In this document: one piece after another, positions 30,107 through 43,400 of the stretch
Layout: every line of letters begins with the position of its first letter
Numbering within the stretch: the first letter of the stretch is position 1
Source: Cordylochernes scorpioides
Taxonomy: Eukaryota > Arthropoda > Arachnida > Pseudoscorpiones > Chernetidae
Assembly (NCBI GenBank): GCA_030710605.1
Contig: CP092870.1
Span: forward strand, 18,328,684-18,392,683
DNA length: 64,000 nucleotides
Reading direction: 5' to 3'
The notes under the pieces: generated by a model
Told to the model about the DNA's origin: nothing
Databases searched by the model: none
The model's input: only the letters and a program-made list of their open reading frames with translations
Program-made: the position numbers and the translations under genes

Positions 30107-30310
30107 ATGACAATACATCCAGATGGCACTAGAACCTATAGGACATGCAACAACTGTCCTGGTGTGGAACTAACACCTACTCACATATTCTCATGCCCAG
30201 CAATGGCCGCAGCCTTGCAGAAAATTGACATGGACCCAGAGCAGCAGCTTTACACACCCAAGATAGTGGACATTGCTGCTGCTGTGATGGAGATGCATGG
30301 AGACATCTGA
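30107..30310 (+). pseudogene. LINE-A ORF2 C-terminal fragment
   Basis: 67 codons carrying [20 protein letters not shown], a CCHC knuckle, and ending [11 protein letters not shown] before TGA. The same end occurs at 56460-56663 and, very short, at 57569-57643. The missing parts would be endonuclease and reverse transcriptase. Confidence 0.75.
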
Positions 30311-30539
30311 GGCTCTTCATTGGACATGACAACAACAACAACAAAAGTACTGATTTTCAGATGAAATGATACTTATTTAGTACTTTTGTATGAGGAGGGT
30401 AACAACATTGTAACCGAAACTTCACACATTTTTTTATTTATTTGGATTTGGTCTTAATACTTAGTGTTTCTAATCTATAATCCAAATTGTACCTTATTAA
30501 TATGGGTATATGATAATGTTAATTTAAAGTTAAAAATAC

Positions 30540-30702
30540 ATACTGTTACAGCGTTGTTACCATCATCATACAAAAGTACTGAATGAGTATCATTTTATCT
30601 GAAAATCAGTATGTTTGTCTAATGATGGTAACAATGTTGTTGTCAAAATGTCACACACTATTTTTATTTGGATTTAGTCTTATTACTTTGTGTTTCTAAT
30701 GA
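30540..30702. mobile_element. Fold-back MITE F, copy 3
   Basis: Contains CAGCGTTGTTACCATCATCA and its inverse, then ATTTGGATTTAGTCTTATTA. Confidence 0.75.
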
Positions 30703-30849
30703 CAAATTATTGTTGGTTCTCTCCTGTAGGAATAAGGTTAGAGGCTTCAAAGGGTCAATATCATATTGTTTTTTTTTTAGAAGATTTTTTTTCCAATTTT
30801 GATTATACAATCATAAAAGGTGGTAGAATTAAGACAACAATAATATCCC

Positions 30850-31185
30850 TATTTGCTATAGAAGAAGACATAAAAGCCAGGGAGAAGAGCTTCTTTTATA
30901 AGAAGATGATGGTACAAGCTTATTCTACAAGGGTAGAATGACTTCTGGGGAACTCCCATCTATAAGGTGAGAGGGCTTGTTTTGGTACAGTTCCAAGAGC
31001 TTGTTTTGGTACACTTCCATTGACAGTGTCTTAATTGTTGATTGTAGATGGGGATCAAACTAGCTAGCACAATTTAAATATGTAGACTATATGCAAGGGT
31101 ACCCGTAGAAGGGTGTCTTGCTTAAAAGCTTGTTCAATCGACCTCTTATAAAATAAGCTCTTCTCCTTGATTTGTGTTTCTACAA
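30850..31185. repeat. Imperfect inverted repeat upstream of TMTC3
   Basis: Around 30875-30935 the plus strand reads GGGAGAAGAGCTTCTTTTATA and later ACAAGCTTATTCTACAAG; a similar order appears on the minus strand of about 31175-31095 (GGAGAAGAGCTTATTTTATA, ACAAGCTTTT). The corresponding translations, on opposite strands, are similar (EKSFFYKKMM and [10 protein letters not shown]). I do not recognise the source; it may be two inverted fragments of one element or gene. Confidence 0.5.
30937..31094 (+). repeat. Duplicated TMTC3 exon 1 end plus donor (extra copy)
   Basis: 158 bp nearly identical to 31410-31567, with about one visible difference (CTAGCA versus CTATCA). It includes the last 30 bases of coding exon 1 and its GTGAGA donor but lacks the exon start, so it is a partial duplicate. 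Confidence 0.92.
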
Positions 31186-31247
31186 GAAGCTGTTTGTCAC
31201 TCAGTGACTGTTTGCCCCACCCCAACCATGTGTGTGGGCAGATTGAG

Positions 31248-31439
31248 ATGGGCCACAAGGGCAAGTTGGGCTACTATGTGGCCGTGGGGCTGCTGGCCTG
31301 TGTCTGCTACCTCAATGCCCTGGACTGCGGCTTTGTCTTTGACGACATGTCCGCAGTGAAGAACAACCGGGACCTCCGCAGCTCCACTCCCTGGACCAAC
31401 CTCTTCCTCAATGACTTCTGGGGAACTCCCATCTATAAG
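31248..31439 (+). CDS. TMTC3: TMTC3 coding exon 1
   Basis: 64 codons from [14 protein letters not shown] to GTPIYK; donor GTGAGA, phase 0. A pyrimidine stretch and CAG end at 31241 just before the ATG could be an acceptor for an upstream 5' UTR exon. The exon's last 30 bases are duplicated at 30937. Confidence 0.9.
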
Positions 31440-34400
31440 GTGAGAGGGCTTGTTTTGGTACAGTTCCAAGAGCTTGTTTTGGTACACTTCCATTGACAGT
31501 GTCTTAATTGTTGATTGTAGATGGGGATCAAACTAGCTATCACAATTTAAATATGTAGACTATATGCGCAATGTTTCATTATCACTCCCCATAGTCAGAT
31601 GATAGTCTTTTTCTTCTTTCTTATCTTCACTCAATCCTATTAGGATATCAAGTTGTGACCCTTGATGGTGTCTGTTTGACAACCATCATGACTGGGTGAA
31701 GTAGAATGTCTTTGTCATTAAGACTGGGAGCACTACTCAGTGGCAGGCCGACTTAGCTCCAAAAGAAATGGCCGCCTCTGACATGAGGAAAAGATACCAT
31801 GTGCAGCTGCTCCTAACATAGAATACAAACGCTGCTCATCCTGTATCCCTGGATTAGGAGCCCTCACAGGGTATTATCAGCTGACCTAGCTGAACCCAGG
31901 TTTTTTAGTGAGCTTGTTACTGCTCCCCCTCCTCCTTTTTCATCCGGGCTTGGGACCGGAAAAGGCGGAGTTTCAGATGATAGTGAACTCATGGAATTTG
32001 TGTAATCTTTTACATGAGGGGATAAAAACAACAACAGATGATAGTGACATCGTTTCTACATAGTCCTCTTGTATCCAATTAACACTAAAAATTGAGAAAG
32101 GGGACAACTGTATGCATTTTTATCAGCCTTTGATACTGTCTCATACTTCCCATAATTTTCCATTCTTGGATTAAGTAGCTGTTTTATCAATCTTGTTCAA
32201 AATTACTGGAGACAAATGACAGTGAGATGGAATGGATGGCTCATAGAGTCTTATCAAGATACAAGCAGGAGTGTTATAACCTATCGCACCATACTTCACT
32301 GGCCTTCTTTTGTATGATATGGTCTCTCTCTTATGGATGAATCACCAGGGATTTAATCCTTAAATTGACCTATTTTCATACATCAACCCTTTCACTGCCA
32401 TATATGTAGCGTGTATTGTTTGCCAGTGCTGCTAATAAAGGAGTAGACTTGCTTCAGGTGCTGGCTTTCTTTTTTAAAATAGAATTTGATCTATGAGACA
32501 CAAAGCACAATTTGGATTATAGATTATAATACAAGAAAATAAGACCTAATGGATTAGGTCTTATTTTCTTGTATTATAATTTGATCTAATTATAAAAAGC
32601 CTGTATATAATAAAGTCAAATCTACTGTCATTTTTAATTAGGTAATACCGTTTATTTACCCAGATTCCATTAAACACAGTTAAAAGTCAATGCTGCTTGA
32701 ACCAGAAGAATAAATGTTGGATCTTAAATCAAATGGGTTATAGGCCCCTGAGAAAAAGCTTATAAACACATGTAGGCATGTGGTGAAAGAGTTAAAGCTG
32801 AATGTACACACAAACATATATTTGAAACCATGAAACTGGCGAATCCTATATAAAACGAGAGGTCCTCAATAAAGGCTTTTTGTTGTTGTTGTATATTTGA
32901 AACCATGTCCTTTCATTCATTATAGATGCTTCTGATCATTTAATTGGCATTAATGTATATTTATGTCTGATTTTATATATCAAAAGTCTCAGGCACACAC
33001 ACACAGTGTTATCTTCTATATATATAAAAATGAATGTTTGTATGTTTGTCTGTTTGTTGGTCTGTTTGCGCGGTATACAAATTCGCAGTAGTTCACTAAT
33101 TCAAACCAAAATTTCCATACATAGGTAAAAAATAACGGGGATGACGATAGGCTATTTTAAAAAATATATAAATCAATTATTAAAACTATATATTCAAATT
33201 ATTCTACTTAGCTCATGAGCAGCGCCCTCGAGAACGTGGCGATCTGACGGCGGCGCACGCCCGTTGGCTGCTGGCGAGCACGTGACTTCCCTGCCCCCTG
33301 CCCCCCCCCCTTCGAGAAAATGTAATCATCCGGCTGCTGGCCGGTTGGACAGTCCAAGTTCCCACCGACTGTTGGCTGCCGGCGAGCACGTGATTTCCCT
33401 GTGCGCGCGCACAGTTTTGTATAGTGTTTGAATAGAACATTTAATCGGGTAAACCCGGGCATTGCCCGGGTCATTCGTCTAGTTAATTATATATTAAAAG
33501 ATAAGAATTCTTTTTCAAAAGTAATTTTATTATTTTGCACTTTGCAGTACAAAGCTTACTTAAAAAAGTCTGGAATACTTTGTTGCTTCACTCTTCAAGC
33601 ATTACTTTTTAAATCAAGTTAACAATTTTTTTCTTGCATTTCCAGTTCTCCACATATTCTTCTGAAGACTAAATTTCAACTGGTTTTTGAACCTGTCCTA
33701 CCAGTCATTGCTGGCTTCAAAATTACCATAGTTCATGGAATGAAAAAATAAACCTTTTTTTGCATCATGGACCCATTAATAAAATTGATTTATTCTGATG
33801 CCACTCTTACAAATTGACCATGTGGAGATCAAATTTCAGATCCCTAAATAAAAATATGTAAAAAGCTCAGTACATCAATGACATTTGTAAATATAATCTA
33901 TAAATACATTCTACAGTTAAACCTGTCTATAGCACCCCCTCTAAATAGTGCCTCCCTCTCTATAGCGCCCTTTTAAATACGTAGTACAATGCGATTTACA
34001 TTAAAAGTGACCTGTCTATAGCACCCCCTCTCTATAGTACCCTATTTAGGTGAGTCCCAAGAGGGGGCGCTATAGACAGGTTTAACTGTATTTATACAGA
34101 ATAGATGAGGCATGATTTATTTTACATATCAATTTAGTCTTCTGATCTAAGAAGTCATGCTCGTTCTACTATCTCAGCCCTGATTGGCTGGTTAAGGTCA
34201 TGTGATAGTAGAGAATCAATCAGTGGGTGTCAGCACATCTAATTGTTGAAATGATTGAGAATTGATAGAAAAAACTTTATCCAACAAAATTTATTACCAG
34301 ACTTGGTTTCAAAATCACTTTATTAGGTACTGCTCAACAAGAACCACCTAGTTTATGATATTTGCAACAATGGGTAATATGTGAAGGTTATTCACATTAA

Positions 34401-37400
34401 CGGGGGATTTGATCCCGGTTCATGACCGTCGGAAATCGAGGGTGTTACTCACTTGTCCACCGATGTTTACCAGACTTAAATGATGAACAAAATTAACTTA
34501 ACTCCATGTGCCAACAAAACAAAACTAATTGTTAATAAAATTTGCATATTTAAAATTTACATAGTTTGAAAACAAAAGCTGCTGCATATTATAAACATTG
34601 AGGTTAGATGTTTATTTTAAAATGTAAAAAGACCTACAGTGGAAGCCTCTATTATAGCAACAAGAGGATTATTACATCATATTTCTAAGATCCTAAGTCT
34701 CAATTGCTTTAACAAAAAAATCAGTTAAGTAAAATGTTGACCCCAAATGATGTTGTTATAGCAAGATCACACACATATATAAGGTAATGTAAAAAAATAG
34801 TACAAATGTAATATTGTACTGGGATAAGGTGCATAAATTAAGAAAAAGGCATCTACTTATCGTGCAACTGAAAGTTGCTGATGGCTTGCGCCATCTATCG
34901 GAATAAATATAAACTTTACTTTGATTAATCAAGAATGGGTATTTGGCCAATTCTGGAATAATTAAAAATCAACGAGAATAGTTGATATTTATTCCGATAG
35001 ATGGCACAAGCCATCAGCAACTTTCAGTTGCACAATAAGTAGATGCCTTTTTCTTAATATAAGGTGTAATATAGCTGGCTTTATGATGTCCCATCTATTA
35101 TAAGAAATTTGAACTATTTATGACGTATATGGTTCTTTTTTATAATACAATATAATGCAGCTATGCTTATAGAACGACATTTAACAAGTTTTACCGCAAA
35201 TGTTTATCTTTACAGAACGAAAAATCATAATTTTCATTATTTAAGGAGAAATAATCCTTAGGGATGAAGTATGAAAGGATCAATTGTGAAGAGTAATGTG
35301 AACGGAAAAATAAAAGTGTACAGGGATGGGAATCGAACCCACAGTGTTCCGCTTACTGGGCAGATGCCATGTCCACTAGGCTATTATATACCCTTACTGC
35401 AATGATAAAATCACTGGGAGGGTTCACCATTTATGAGCCAGGCCCTCCCATTATTTTATCATTACAGTAAGTACTACTACAGTAAGTACTACAGGGCAGT
35501 AGAAAATTGATTATTTAAAAAAATAATCATACTCATCAAAAAGAGTTCAAATATCTTATAGCTGGCTTTATTAATTTTATCAATTAAAGGAAGCTTAAAT
35601 ATGACTAGAGAATGGTTACATGAATAAGTTTTATAGGGGGTTGGTGGAAAGATGGTCGAAAACCAATGGTTTAGACGCTACGACCCAGGTTCAATTCCCG
35701 CATTAGGCACTTTTTTCTGATAAAAAAAAAAAGTGCTCTAATGGCCTCCGATTTTTACAAAAGTCCAACCCCACCAGCGAGTGCAAGTAACCAAACAGGG
35801 CTCTGGCACATTTGTAAGTGCAAAGTCGAACTGCTTTTCACATGTGTAGACATGTGGTGCACTTACAGTAAAAGCAGTCGCCTACTTCTATCCATCATGA
35901 TTATCATGGCCTGTACCACGTGTACTAGGGATAGGCAAAAAAAAAAAGTTTTATAATTGTATCATTTTATTTTCTTGTTCTCTAATCATATTATATATAT
36001 AAACCTTTAATATTTATATAAACATAAAATAAGGTATAGACATATTTAAAATTGTGTCAAAAATGTGTAGAGCCTCCTGTGTGGTTGGAATAAGAAACTT
36101 GTCTTCTTCAAAAGGTTAAAGACTTCACAGCATAGTGGGAGATTGATGAGACAGGGATTTGGGGGAAACTGGTTTATTCATGTTGGGAGGGAGGGTTCCT
36201 TGTTGGCTTCTCTTGGGCCTTATCAACACTTGGTCTTGAATGCTGGAAAGATGATAAAAACTAATTTTCTCTTCTTATCTTGACGCTGTGTAAATTGGTG
36301 GTTTGTGGTCAAATACCATTCTCTTCATAATCTCTTTGGTGTTTTGCTTCCTGAGATAACTAAATAAAAGTTATAGTGAATGTTCATATGAACAAATAAA
36401 ATTTGTAATGTCTTATTATTAATTTAGATTTTGATATGGTACAATATTTGGATTGTAGATTAGAAACAAAAGGTAATATGACCAAATCTAAATATATAAA
36501 TAGCATAATAAGGCACAATTTGGATTATAAATTACTAGCGGATGTACCCGGCTTCGCCCGGGTTTTACCCGAGTAAAGGTTTGTCTAACGAATTTCTCGA
36601 TAAATTGAACATTTTTTCCCGGTCCCTTGAAAATACTCGATAAGTTGAATAAAATCAATATTAATTGGTTCCCTCGATAATTGGAAGTTAAAGGAATAGT
36701 ATCTTGCCTTGGAATTGTATCATTATTCTTGTATGGATGTACCTGGCTTTGCCCGGGTTTTACCCGAGTAAAGGTTTGTCTAACGAATCTCTCGAAAAAC
36801 TGAACATTTTTTCCCGGTCCCTTTAAAAATACTCGATAAGTTGAATAAAATCAATATTAATTGGTAGCCTCGGTAATTGGAACGGGTTTCACCCGAGTAA
36901 AGGTTTGTCTAACGAACATTTGTTAAAACAATTCTCTATAAACTTATTAAAAAATATATATATATATTTTGATAATTTGAAACTCGTAAATTTGAATCTC
37001 GCGATAAAGTGATCATTTTTTCCCGGTCCCTGTGTGCCGTGTCATCCTGAATTTTGTCGTTCCTAATTTTCTACATTACAAAATCATCGTTTTATCTAGT
37101 GAACATTTTTTCCCGGTCCCTTGAAAAATACTCGATAAGTTGAATATAATCATGGTCGTTTATGGAAGATGGACGAAGTTCCCGGAGGCCACCCGCGAGG
37201 CTTTTTTCTTGTAGCATGTGATGTTTTGGTAACAAGGCTGTTACCAAAGTGTTGCATACTATTTATTTGGATTTAGTCTTATTGCCCTGTGTTTCTAATT
37301 TAGTTAAAAAAAAAAAAAACAACACTACTCTGCCCTGTCACGTGTTGTTGTTTCTTATCCCCTTGTGTAAAGATTACACGAATTCCATGAGTTCATGCTC

Positions 37401-40400
37401 CTCGAGCTGTTTTATGATAAACAGCGGTCTCTCCCAAAGGTCCTGTTTAGTGCATCTAATGCAAGCCAAAATGTGTTCTGGAGCTGTAGGTGCCAAGCTA
37501 CATTTTGGGCAAGTGGGGTAGATTTTGTTGTTATTTTCCATCTTCAATGGTTTGAGATGGCCCGTTCTAAGTCTTGTTAGTGTTGTTTGGTGCTGTCTAT
37601 TTCTGATGTTCAGAGCTCCTCCTGTCACATATACTTACCATCACATATACTTAACAAAACAAAATATAGCAGATGGGAATATTCTATCTCTATGTAAACA
37701 CTACATATGGCACACACTCAGAGTATGTCGTGAGGATGGAAGTATTAAACACTATTTTTACATTTTAGATATAAAGGATGAATTTCCACATTGAGTGAAT
37801 TGAAGAAGAAGAGATTTGGGAAGGCCAGTGGTGAGCCCTCTCAGTGATTTTGTCAATTTAATCCACCATATTGCTACAACTGTTGTATAAGCAGAATGAA
37901 CAGTCAATACTTCTGTCTTAAATCTCTACATCTATCTGGTATCCTTGTGAAACAAACAAGCTGGCATGATTTGTGATGTTGAGCAAAACCACAGAGATGG
38001 TCAATGGTCAAAAATTTTAAAATTTACTTTCACTGAATTTCTGACTTCTCCCACTTTTTTGACTCCATGATTAAATGGTGTCAAATCCAGTGTCGACTTT
38101 TTTGTAGGCTTGATCGTGGGTCTTGATCTGTACATGTATACAGTAGAACCACTCTCTTGAGATGACCTGTTCTAAACCTTGTTAGTGTTGTTTGATGCTG
38201 TCTATTTCTGAGGTCAATGCTCCTCCTGGGTCCACTGTACCAGCTGTGTTTAGGTGGGATCCTCCAGTTATTGTTTATTTACTGTCTCTATTTCTTTAAA
38301 AGTAAGTTTATTATTCCATGGCAAGGGTTCTCTTGTGCCTTTTTTCGCTAGCGCATCAGCAGCTTCATTGCCCTTCAATGCCAACATGTGAAGGTATCCA
38401 TTGAAGATGGATTTTTGAGTTTTTGAGAGTTTTTGGAGATAACCAATTATGCTCCTACTTACTTTGTCTCCAAGTTCCCCTGTGTGACTCAAGTGTTGTA
38501 TGGCACTTATACTATCAGTAAGAATCCAGATATATTGAAAATTAGTATTTTTAATGAATTTTAAGACTTCATGGATGGCTATAAATTCTGATCTGAAGAC
38601 TGAGCAAAATAATGTGTTTCTTTTGTTTATTTTCTTAATGCCATCTCAACAGGCCACCTCAAGTCATTGAAGATAGAAAATAACAACAAAATCTACCCCA
38701 CCTGCCCAAAATTTAGCTTGGCACCTGCAGCTCCAGAACACATTTTGGCTTGCATTAGATGCACTAAACAGGAGAGGCCGCTGCTTATCATAAAACAGCT
38801 CAAGGAGCATGAACTCATGGAATTCATGTAATCTTTACACAAGGGAATAAAAAACAACAACAACAACCGCTCTCTAAAGGACACTTTGGCTTTTCAACTA
38901 GGGGTTCTCAGAGAGCAGCTAATTGACAAAGATTATAATTTTGATGATGAAAACTATCCTTTGTATAGAGAGTCCTCTCATAAAGGTTCTAATATATTCA
39001 TTGAATTTAATCCCATTCAGATAACTCCTTCTTGGTGCTTTTGTATTGGAGTGTCTTTGAATATACTTGAATATGCATATATTATTAACACACTTACATA
39101 TTGACAGTATCTGCCAAACTGAGGTTAATTTTATATTCACTTATAATTATTAATCCTATTAAGCTATTTTAAATTTTCTCTATACTCTGTTGCCTACTGA
39201 ATAAATAATATTTTTGTATATATTGACAGAGGTTGGGATCTAAGGCTCAGTGGGTTTATTTGGGGCAGTGTTCTATCATCTGAGTGGACCATGGTCACTA
39301 AGGTCTGGTCCAATGTTGGGTTCATGGTCAGGTCCAGGAAGGTCATTGAGTTATGGGTCTTGTCAGGCCGGTTGTAGGAGGGTCTGTAGCTGAGACAGGA
39401 CATGTTAAATAATCTTTTGTCGAGGTATATTCCGATCGAAGGGCTAAATAACAGTAACTATTTAAAACATGCTGTGATATTTTTTATTATTCAGTAGTTT
39501 TGTCTGATGATGGTAACAACACAATAGTCAGACACTATTTATTTATTTAGATTTGGGCTTATTACATCATGTTTCTAATCTATAATCCAAATTTTAACTC
39601 ATCATTTTTTTACCTACAGTTAAAAGACCGTCACCCCATTATGAATAGCATCTGGTGTTCCAACTTCCCCAAGAACTAAACTGGTCTGAAATTGCTAAAC
39701 GGATGTGATTAGATTAGAACTGGGGTTCTCAACAGAGTATAGCTGCTATAGGCATTGTGCTCAGGAATAGAACTCAAGTTGCAAAAAGGGGAATTCTGCA
39801 TGATACCCAGTGGTGCTTTTCGATATCCATATCTAAATGTTTGCCTTCATGTGTACAAAGTTAATGACAGTTAAAAATTAGTTTCAAATTAGGGAAATAA
39901 GAATATAAATAATAGCAGTTTCTTTAATAAAGAAATGCATTGCTACTACAGTAGAACCTCCATAAGAGGACACCTCTCTATAAAGGACAGTTTTTATTTA
40001 CAAAATTACCACTTTTACCTTTTTGCAACTCTCCAGTAAGAGGACACCTCTCCCTAAAGGACACTTTGGCTCTGCAATTAGGTGTCCTTTACAGGGAGGT
40101 TCTACTGTATTTGTTATTTCATACTTTATAGCAATTTTATAACTAGGGAAACATTGGGAACCCCACTAAATTAATGGAGCATGCGCAGGAGCACAGTCAC
40201 AAGTCCTACAGACCTTTGTGTGTGCTGACCTTCCGGCTCAACCACCTGCTGCACGAACTCAAGCCGTGGGGCTACCACCTGGTCAATGTGCTGCTGCATG
40301 CACTCGTCTGCCTTCTCTTCTTCAGGTAGATTTGGTTAGCTCCCCTGGAGTCAGACTTGCTGAATGCTGCCTGCAGAGTCAGCCTGCTCTTCCTGCCAGA

Positions 40401-43400
40401 GGGCTGGAGCCTGCTGAGTGCTCTTCTCTTTGCTGTTCATCCCATCCACACCGAGGCTGTGAGTGCCCTGAAGATCCTCCTCTTACTTAACACTCTTGAT
40501 GCTTCAGTCACATCCACCTCTCAATTTGGAAAGATGCACTATGAACCATTTTCTGCTACCATATCTTCATATTGATAGCTAGGCTGTTATGTTGGAAAGT
40601 ATGGTGATCTAGAAACCTGACACCTCAACCCTCACATATTTCTGCAAAGGATTTTATATTCTCTAATCTGCCTAGCCCAGGGGTCGGCAAACTTTTGAGT
40701 TGGGGAATAGTCAAAAATTACAATTTACAAAATTTTTAAAGAGCCACAACATATTTTCTTGCCAACAATAAATAGTACTCGTATAAATAATATTTGCATA
40801 TGGAACTATATAAACAGCCGCATGTGGCTTGTGAGCCGCAGTTTGCCGACCTCTGGTAATTTAAACCTCAACAAACTGCTGACATGTCTAAAATTTTTTA
40901 TTGTTACGCCTAGGTCAGCTATAAAGAATTCACTATAAAAAAATAGCCTCTAACTTGTTAACCACCTGTTTCACTGATTACTCTACAAGGCCAGGAAATA
41001 TTGACATTAGTTATGTTACTAAACAATGCCTGTTGTTGACTATAGCAGCAGTACATCAAAGGTTGTGCAATGTGTGGACAGGTGACCGGTGTTGTTGGCC
41101 GAGCAGAGACTCTTTCCTCTGTTTTCTTTTTACTCTCCTTCCTGTCCTATACCAAATGTGCCTCCCGGTACCGTGGTGAGTTTTCTTAAAACTTTTTAAA
41201 GACAATTCTGTTGGAACTACCAACAATCTCCATACTTTTTATTTGCTCTATTTGGCCGCAAATCATCAATGTCTTTTAGAGAACATTGTTGTGTTATTAG
41301 TAATGGAATAAAGCTACAAGAAAATAAGACCTAATCCAAATAATTTTGTTATTTTGTTACCATCATCAGACAAAAGAATAAATGGATTATTTTTTTTGTA
41401 GCTATAATCTATAATTCAAATTGTGCTTTATCAGTAATGGAATAAAGACTCTTTGTTACAGATTCATGAAATACATTCATGGACAAAACTTAAGCAAGTG
41501 GAAAGTCTTCGATATCACTGGTTATCTATTTTTTTTTAAGAGAGAGGCAATTTTGTACCCACATATTTATCTCGTGTGTCTTCAATAAAGGTCACTGTGT
41601 AACAAATATCTTTCAGAGTTATTGTCTGAATCCTGATATACATATTAAAAGGTACAACTTCCTTAAATTTTTTCCACAAGCGTATTTCATATAAAATGGC
41701 TACAATTTCCTGAGATAGGTTTTATAATGATGTATTGATCTTAAAATTTTCTGATGAAAATAAAAGTATTATGATATTAATAAATCTATAATAAAACATA
41801 AATAACAAATGGATAAAAGTAACAACACTCTTTTCATATTAGATTATATTTTGTTTGAATTTTGAAATTTGATATATTTAGTAGAGAGAGAGAATTCAAA
41901 GCAATCTTGATTATTCTGGGCCATTCATCAGGATTTTTTTAATCGTTGTTACGAGAGCTTGAACAGAACAAGAATTCTGTTTGATGACGAACGTTGGTTG
42001 ACAAGGATTTCGTACCATATGTTGAGTTAATAAAATTAACGGTGTTGAAGATATTTAGGTTTGTAACTCAATTTTTGAGTTTTGTGTCAGAATTTAAAAT
42101 GTTTCAGATGCTCCATATCAGTTTTCAGATATATCTGCGTGTCCATGAATCCATGCATCTTCAGAAAGAGATAGATAGAGTTACTTTAAAATGTACTACT
42201 GGCTTATATTCACCATGACAGGTATTCCTGATGCCAAGACAGAAAGTATTACCTTTCAAAGATGGAGGTCACAACTATTGATTCTAGTGACAGAAACACA
42301 GAAGTCTGAGCATCCCATTTGACCATTGCTGGGGCATAATTCTACTTCCACATGCTCTCATCTCTATCATTTTGGCCATTATTTTTGATCATTGATGATG
42401 CTCTAAAGGTTTTCTAACATATACTTCTATGTTTCCGTAATTTGATAAGGCACAATTTGGATTATAGATAAGAAAATAGGATCAAATCTATATAAATTAA
42501 TAGTGTGCGATGTTTTCCTTAACAGCGTTGTTACCATCATTTTGTCTGATGGTGTGGTAACGCTGTTACTGAAACGACACAAACTATTAATTTATTTGGA
42601 TTCGGTCTTATTACCATGTGGTTCCATAATACTATTGGAAAACCCTTGATTTCAGTAGATGTTTTACTACCATAGACAACTTGGTGGAGGCCTCTGATTC
42701 CAAGGCTATACTTGGTCTATCCTATGGACAACTTAGATGTGCAAGATGGCAATGTAGGTGTGGCAGACTGGTGCCACCTCCTTCTGTGCCTCCTCCTCAT
42801 GGTCACAGCCACCCTGTGTAAAGAGCAGGGGATCACTGTGGTGGGCGTCTGCTGCCTCTATGAGCTCTTCATTGTACAGAGGGTGAGTGGTGTATGCACA
42901 TTGGCTGGAGATATTTATGTTTGTTGTTGTTTCTTACCCCCTTGTGTAAAGATCACACAGATTCCATGAATTCATGCTCCTCGACCTGTTTTATGATAAG
43001 CAATGACCTCTCCCAAAGGTCCTGTTTAGTGCATCTAATGCAAGCCAAGATATGTTCTAGAGCTGCAGGTGCCAATCTACATTTTGGGCAAGTGGGGTAG
43101 ATTTTGTTATTTTCTATCTTAATGACTTGAGATGGCCTGTTCTAAATCTTGTTAGTGTTGTTTGATGCTGTTTATTTCTGATGTTCAGAGCTCCTCCTGG
43201 GTCCACTCCACTGTAACAGCTGTGCTTAGTTGGGATCCTCCAGTTCTTGTTTATTTTTATTTTGGCTACTGTTTCTATTTCTTTACGTTTACAGAGATTC
43301 TTTAAATACACCTTATTATTTCTGGTATTATAATCAGTGGAGCAATTGTCAATATGTTTGACTGTGAAAATATATTTCTCTACAGAGCCACTATATGACA

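Larger units (their letters stand above)
29991..30340 (+). mobile_element. tRNA-Lys/LINE-A chimeric retroposon
   Basis: One insertion unit with a perfect 10-bp duplication consists of a two-base leader (GT), a full tRNA-Lys sequence, 15 T, and then the 3' end of LINE-A ending in (AAC)n. The fusion is best explained by the LINE reverse transcriptase switching from LINE RNA to an unprocessed Pol III transcript with its U tail. It could alternatively be a founding or rare member of a tRNA-headed SINE family using the LINE-A tail; only one copy is in the window. Confidence 0.85.
29923..30494. mobile_element. Fold-back MITE F, copy 2, split by the tRNA-LINE chimera
   Basis: The left arm stops at CAGACAAAAGTAC (29990) and the right part resumes at TGATTTTCAGATG (30351). 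Removing 29991-30350 restores the family sequence, proving later insertion of the chimera. Confidence 0.85.

Noticed and set aside
33208-33474. GC-rich ORFs inside Helitron H1
   Set aside because: Short, overlapping in several frames, within a non-autonomous Helitron.
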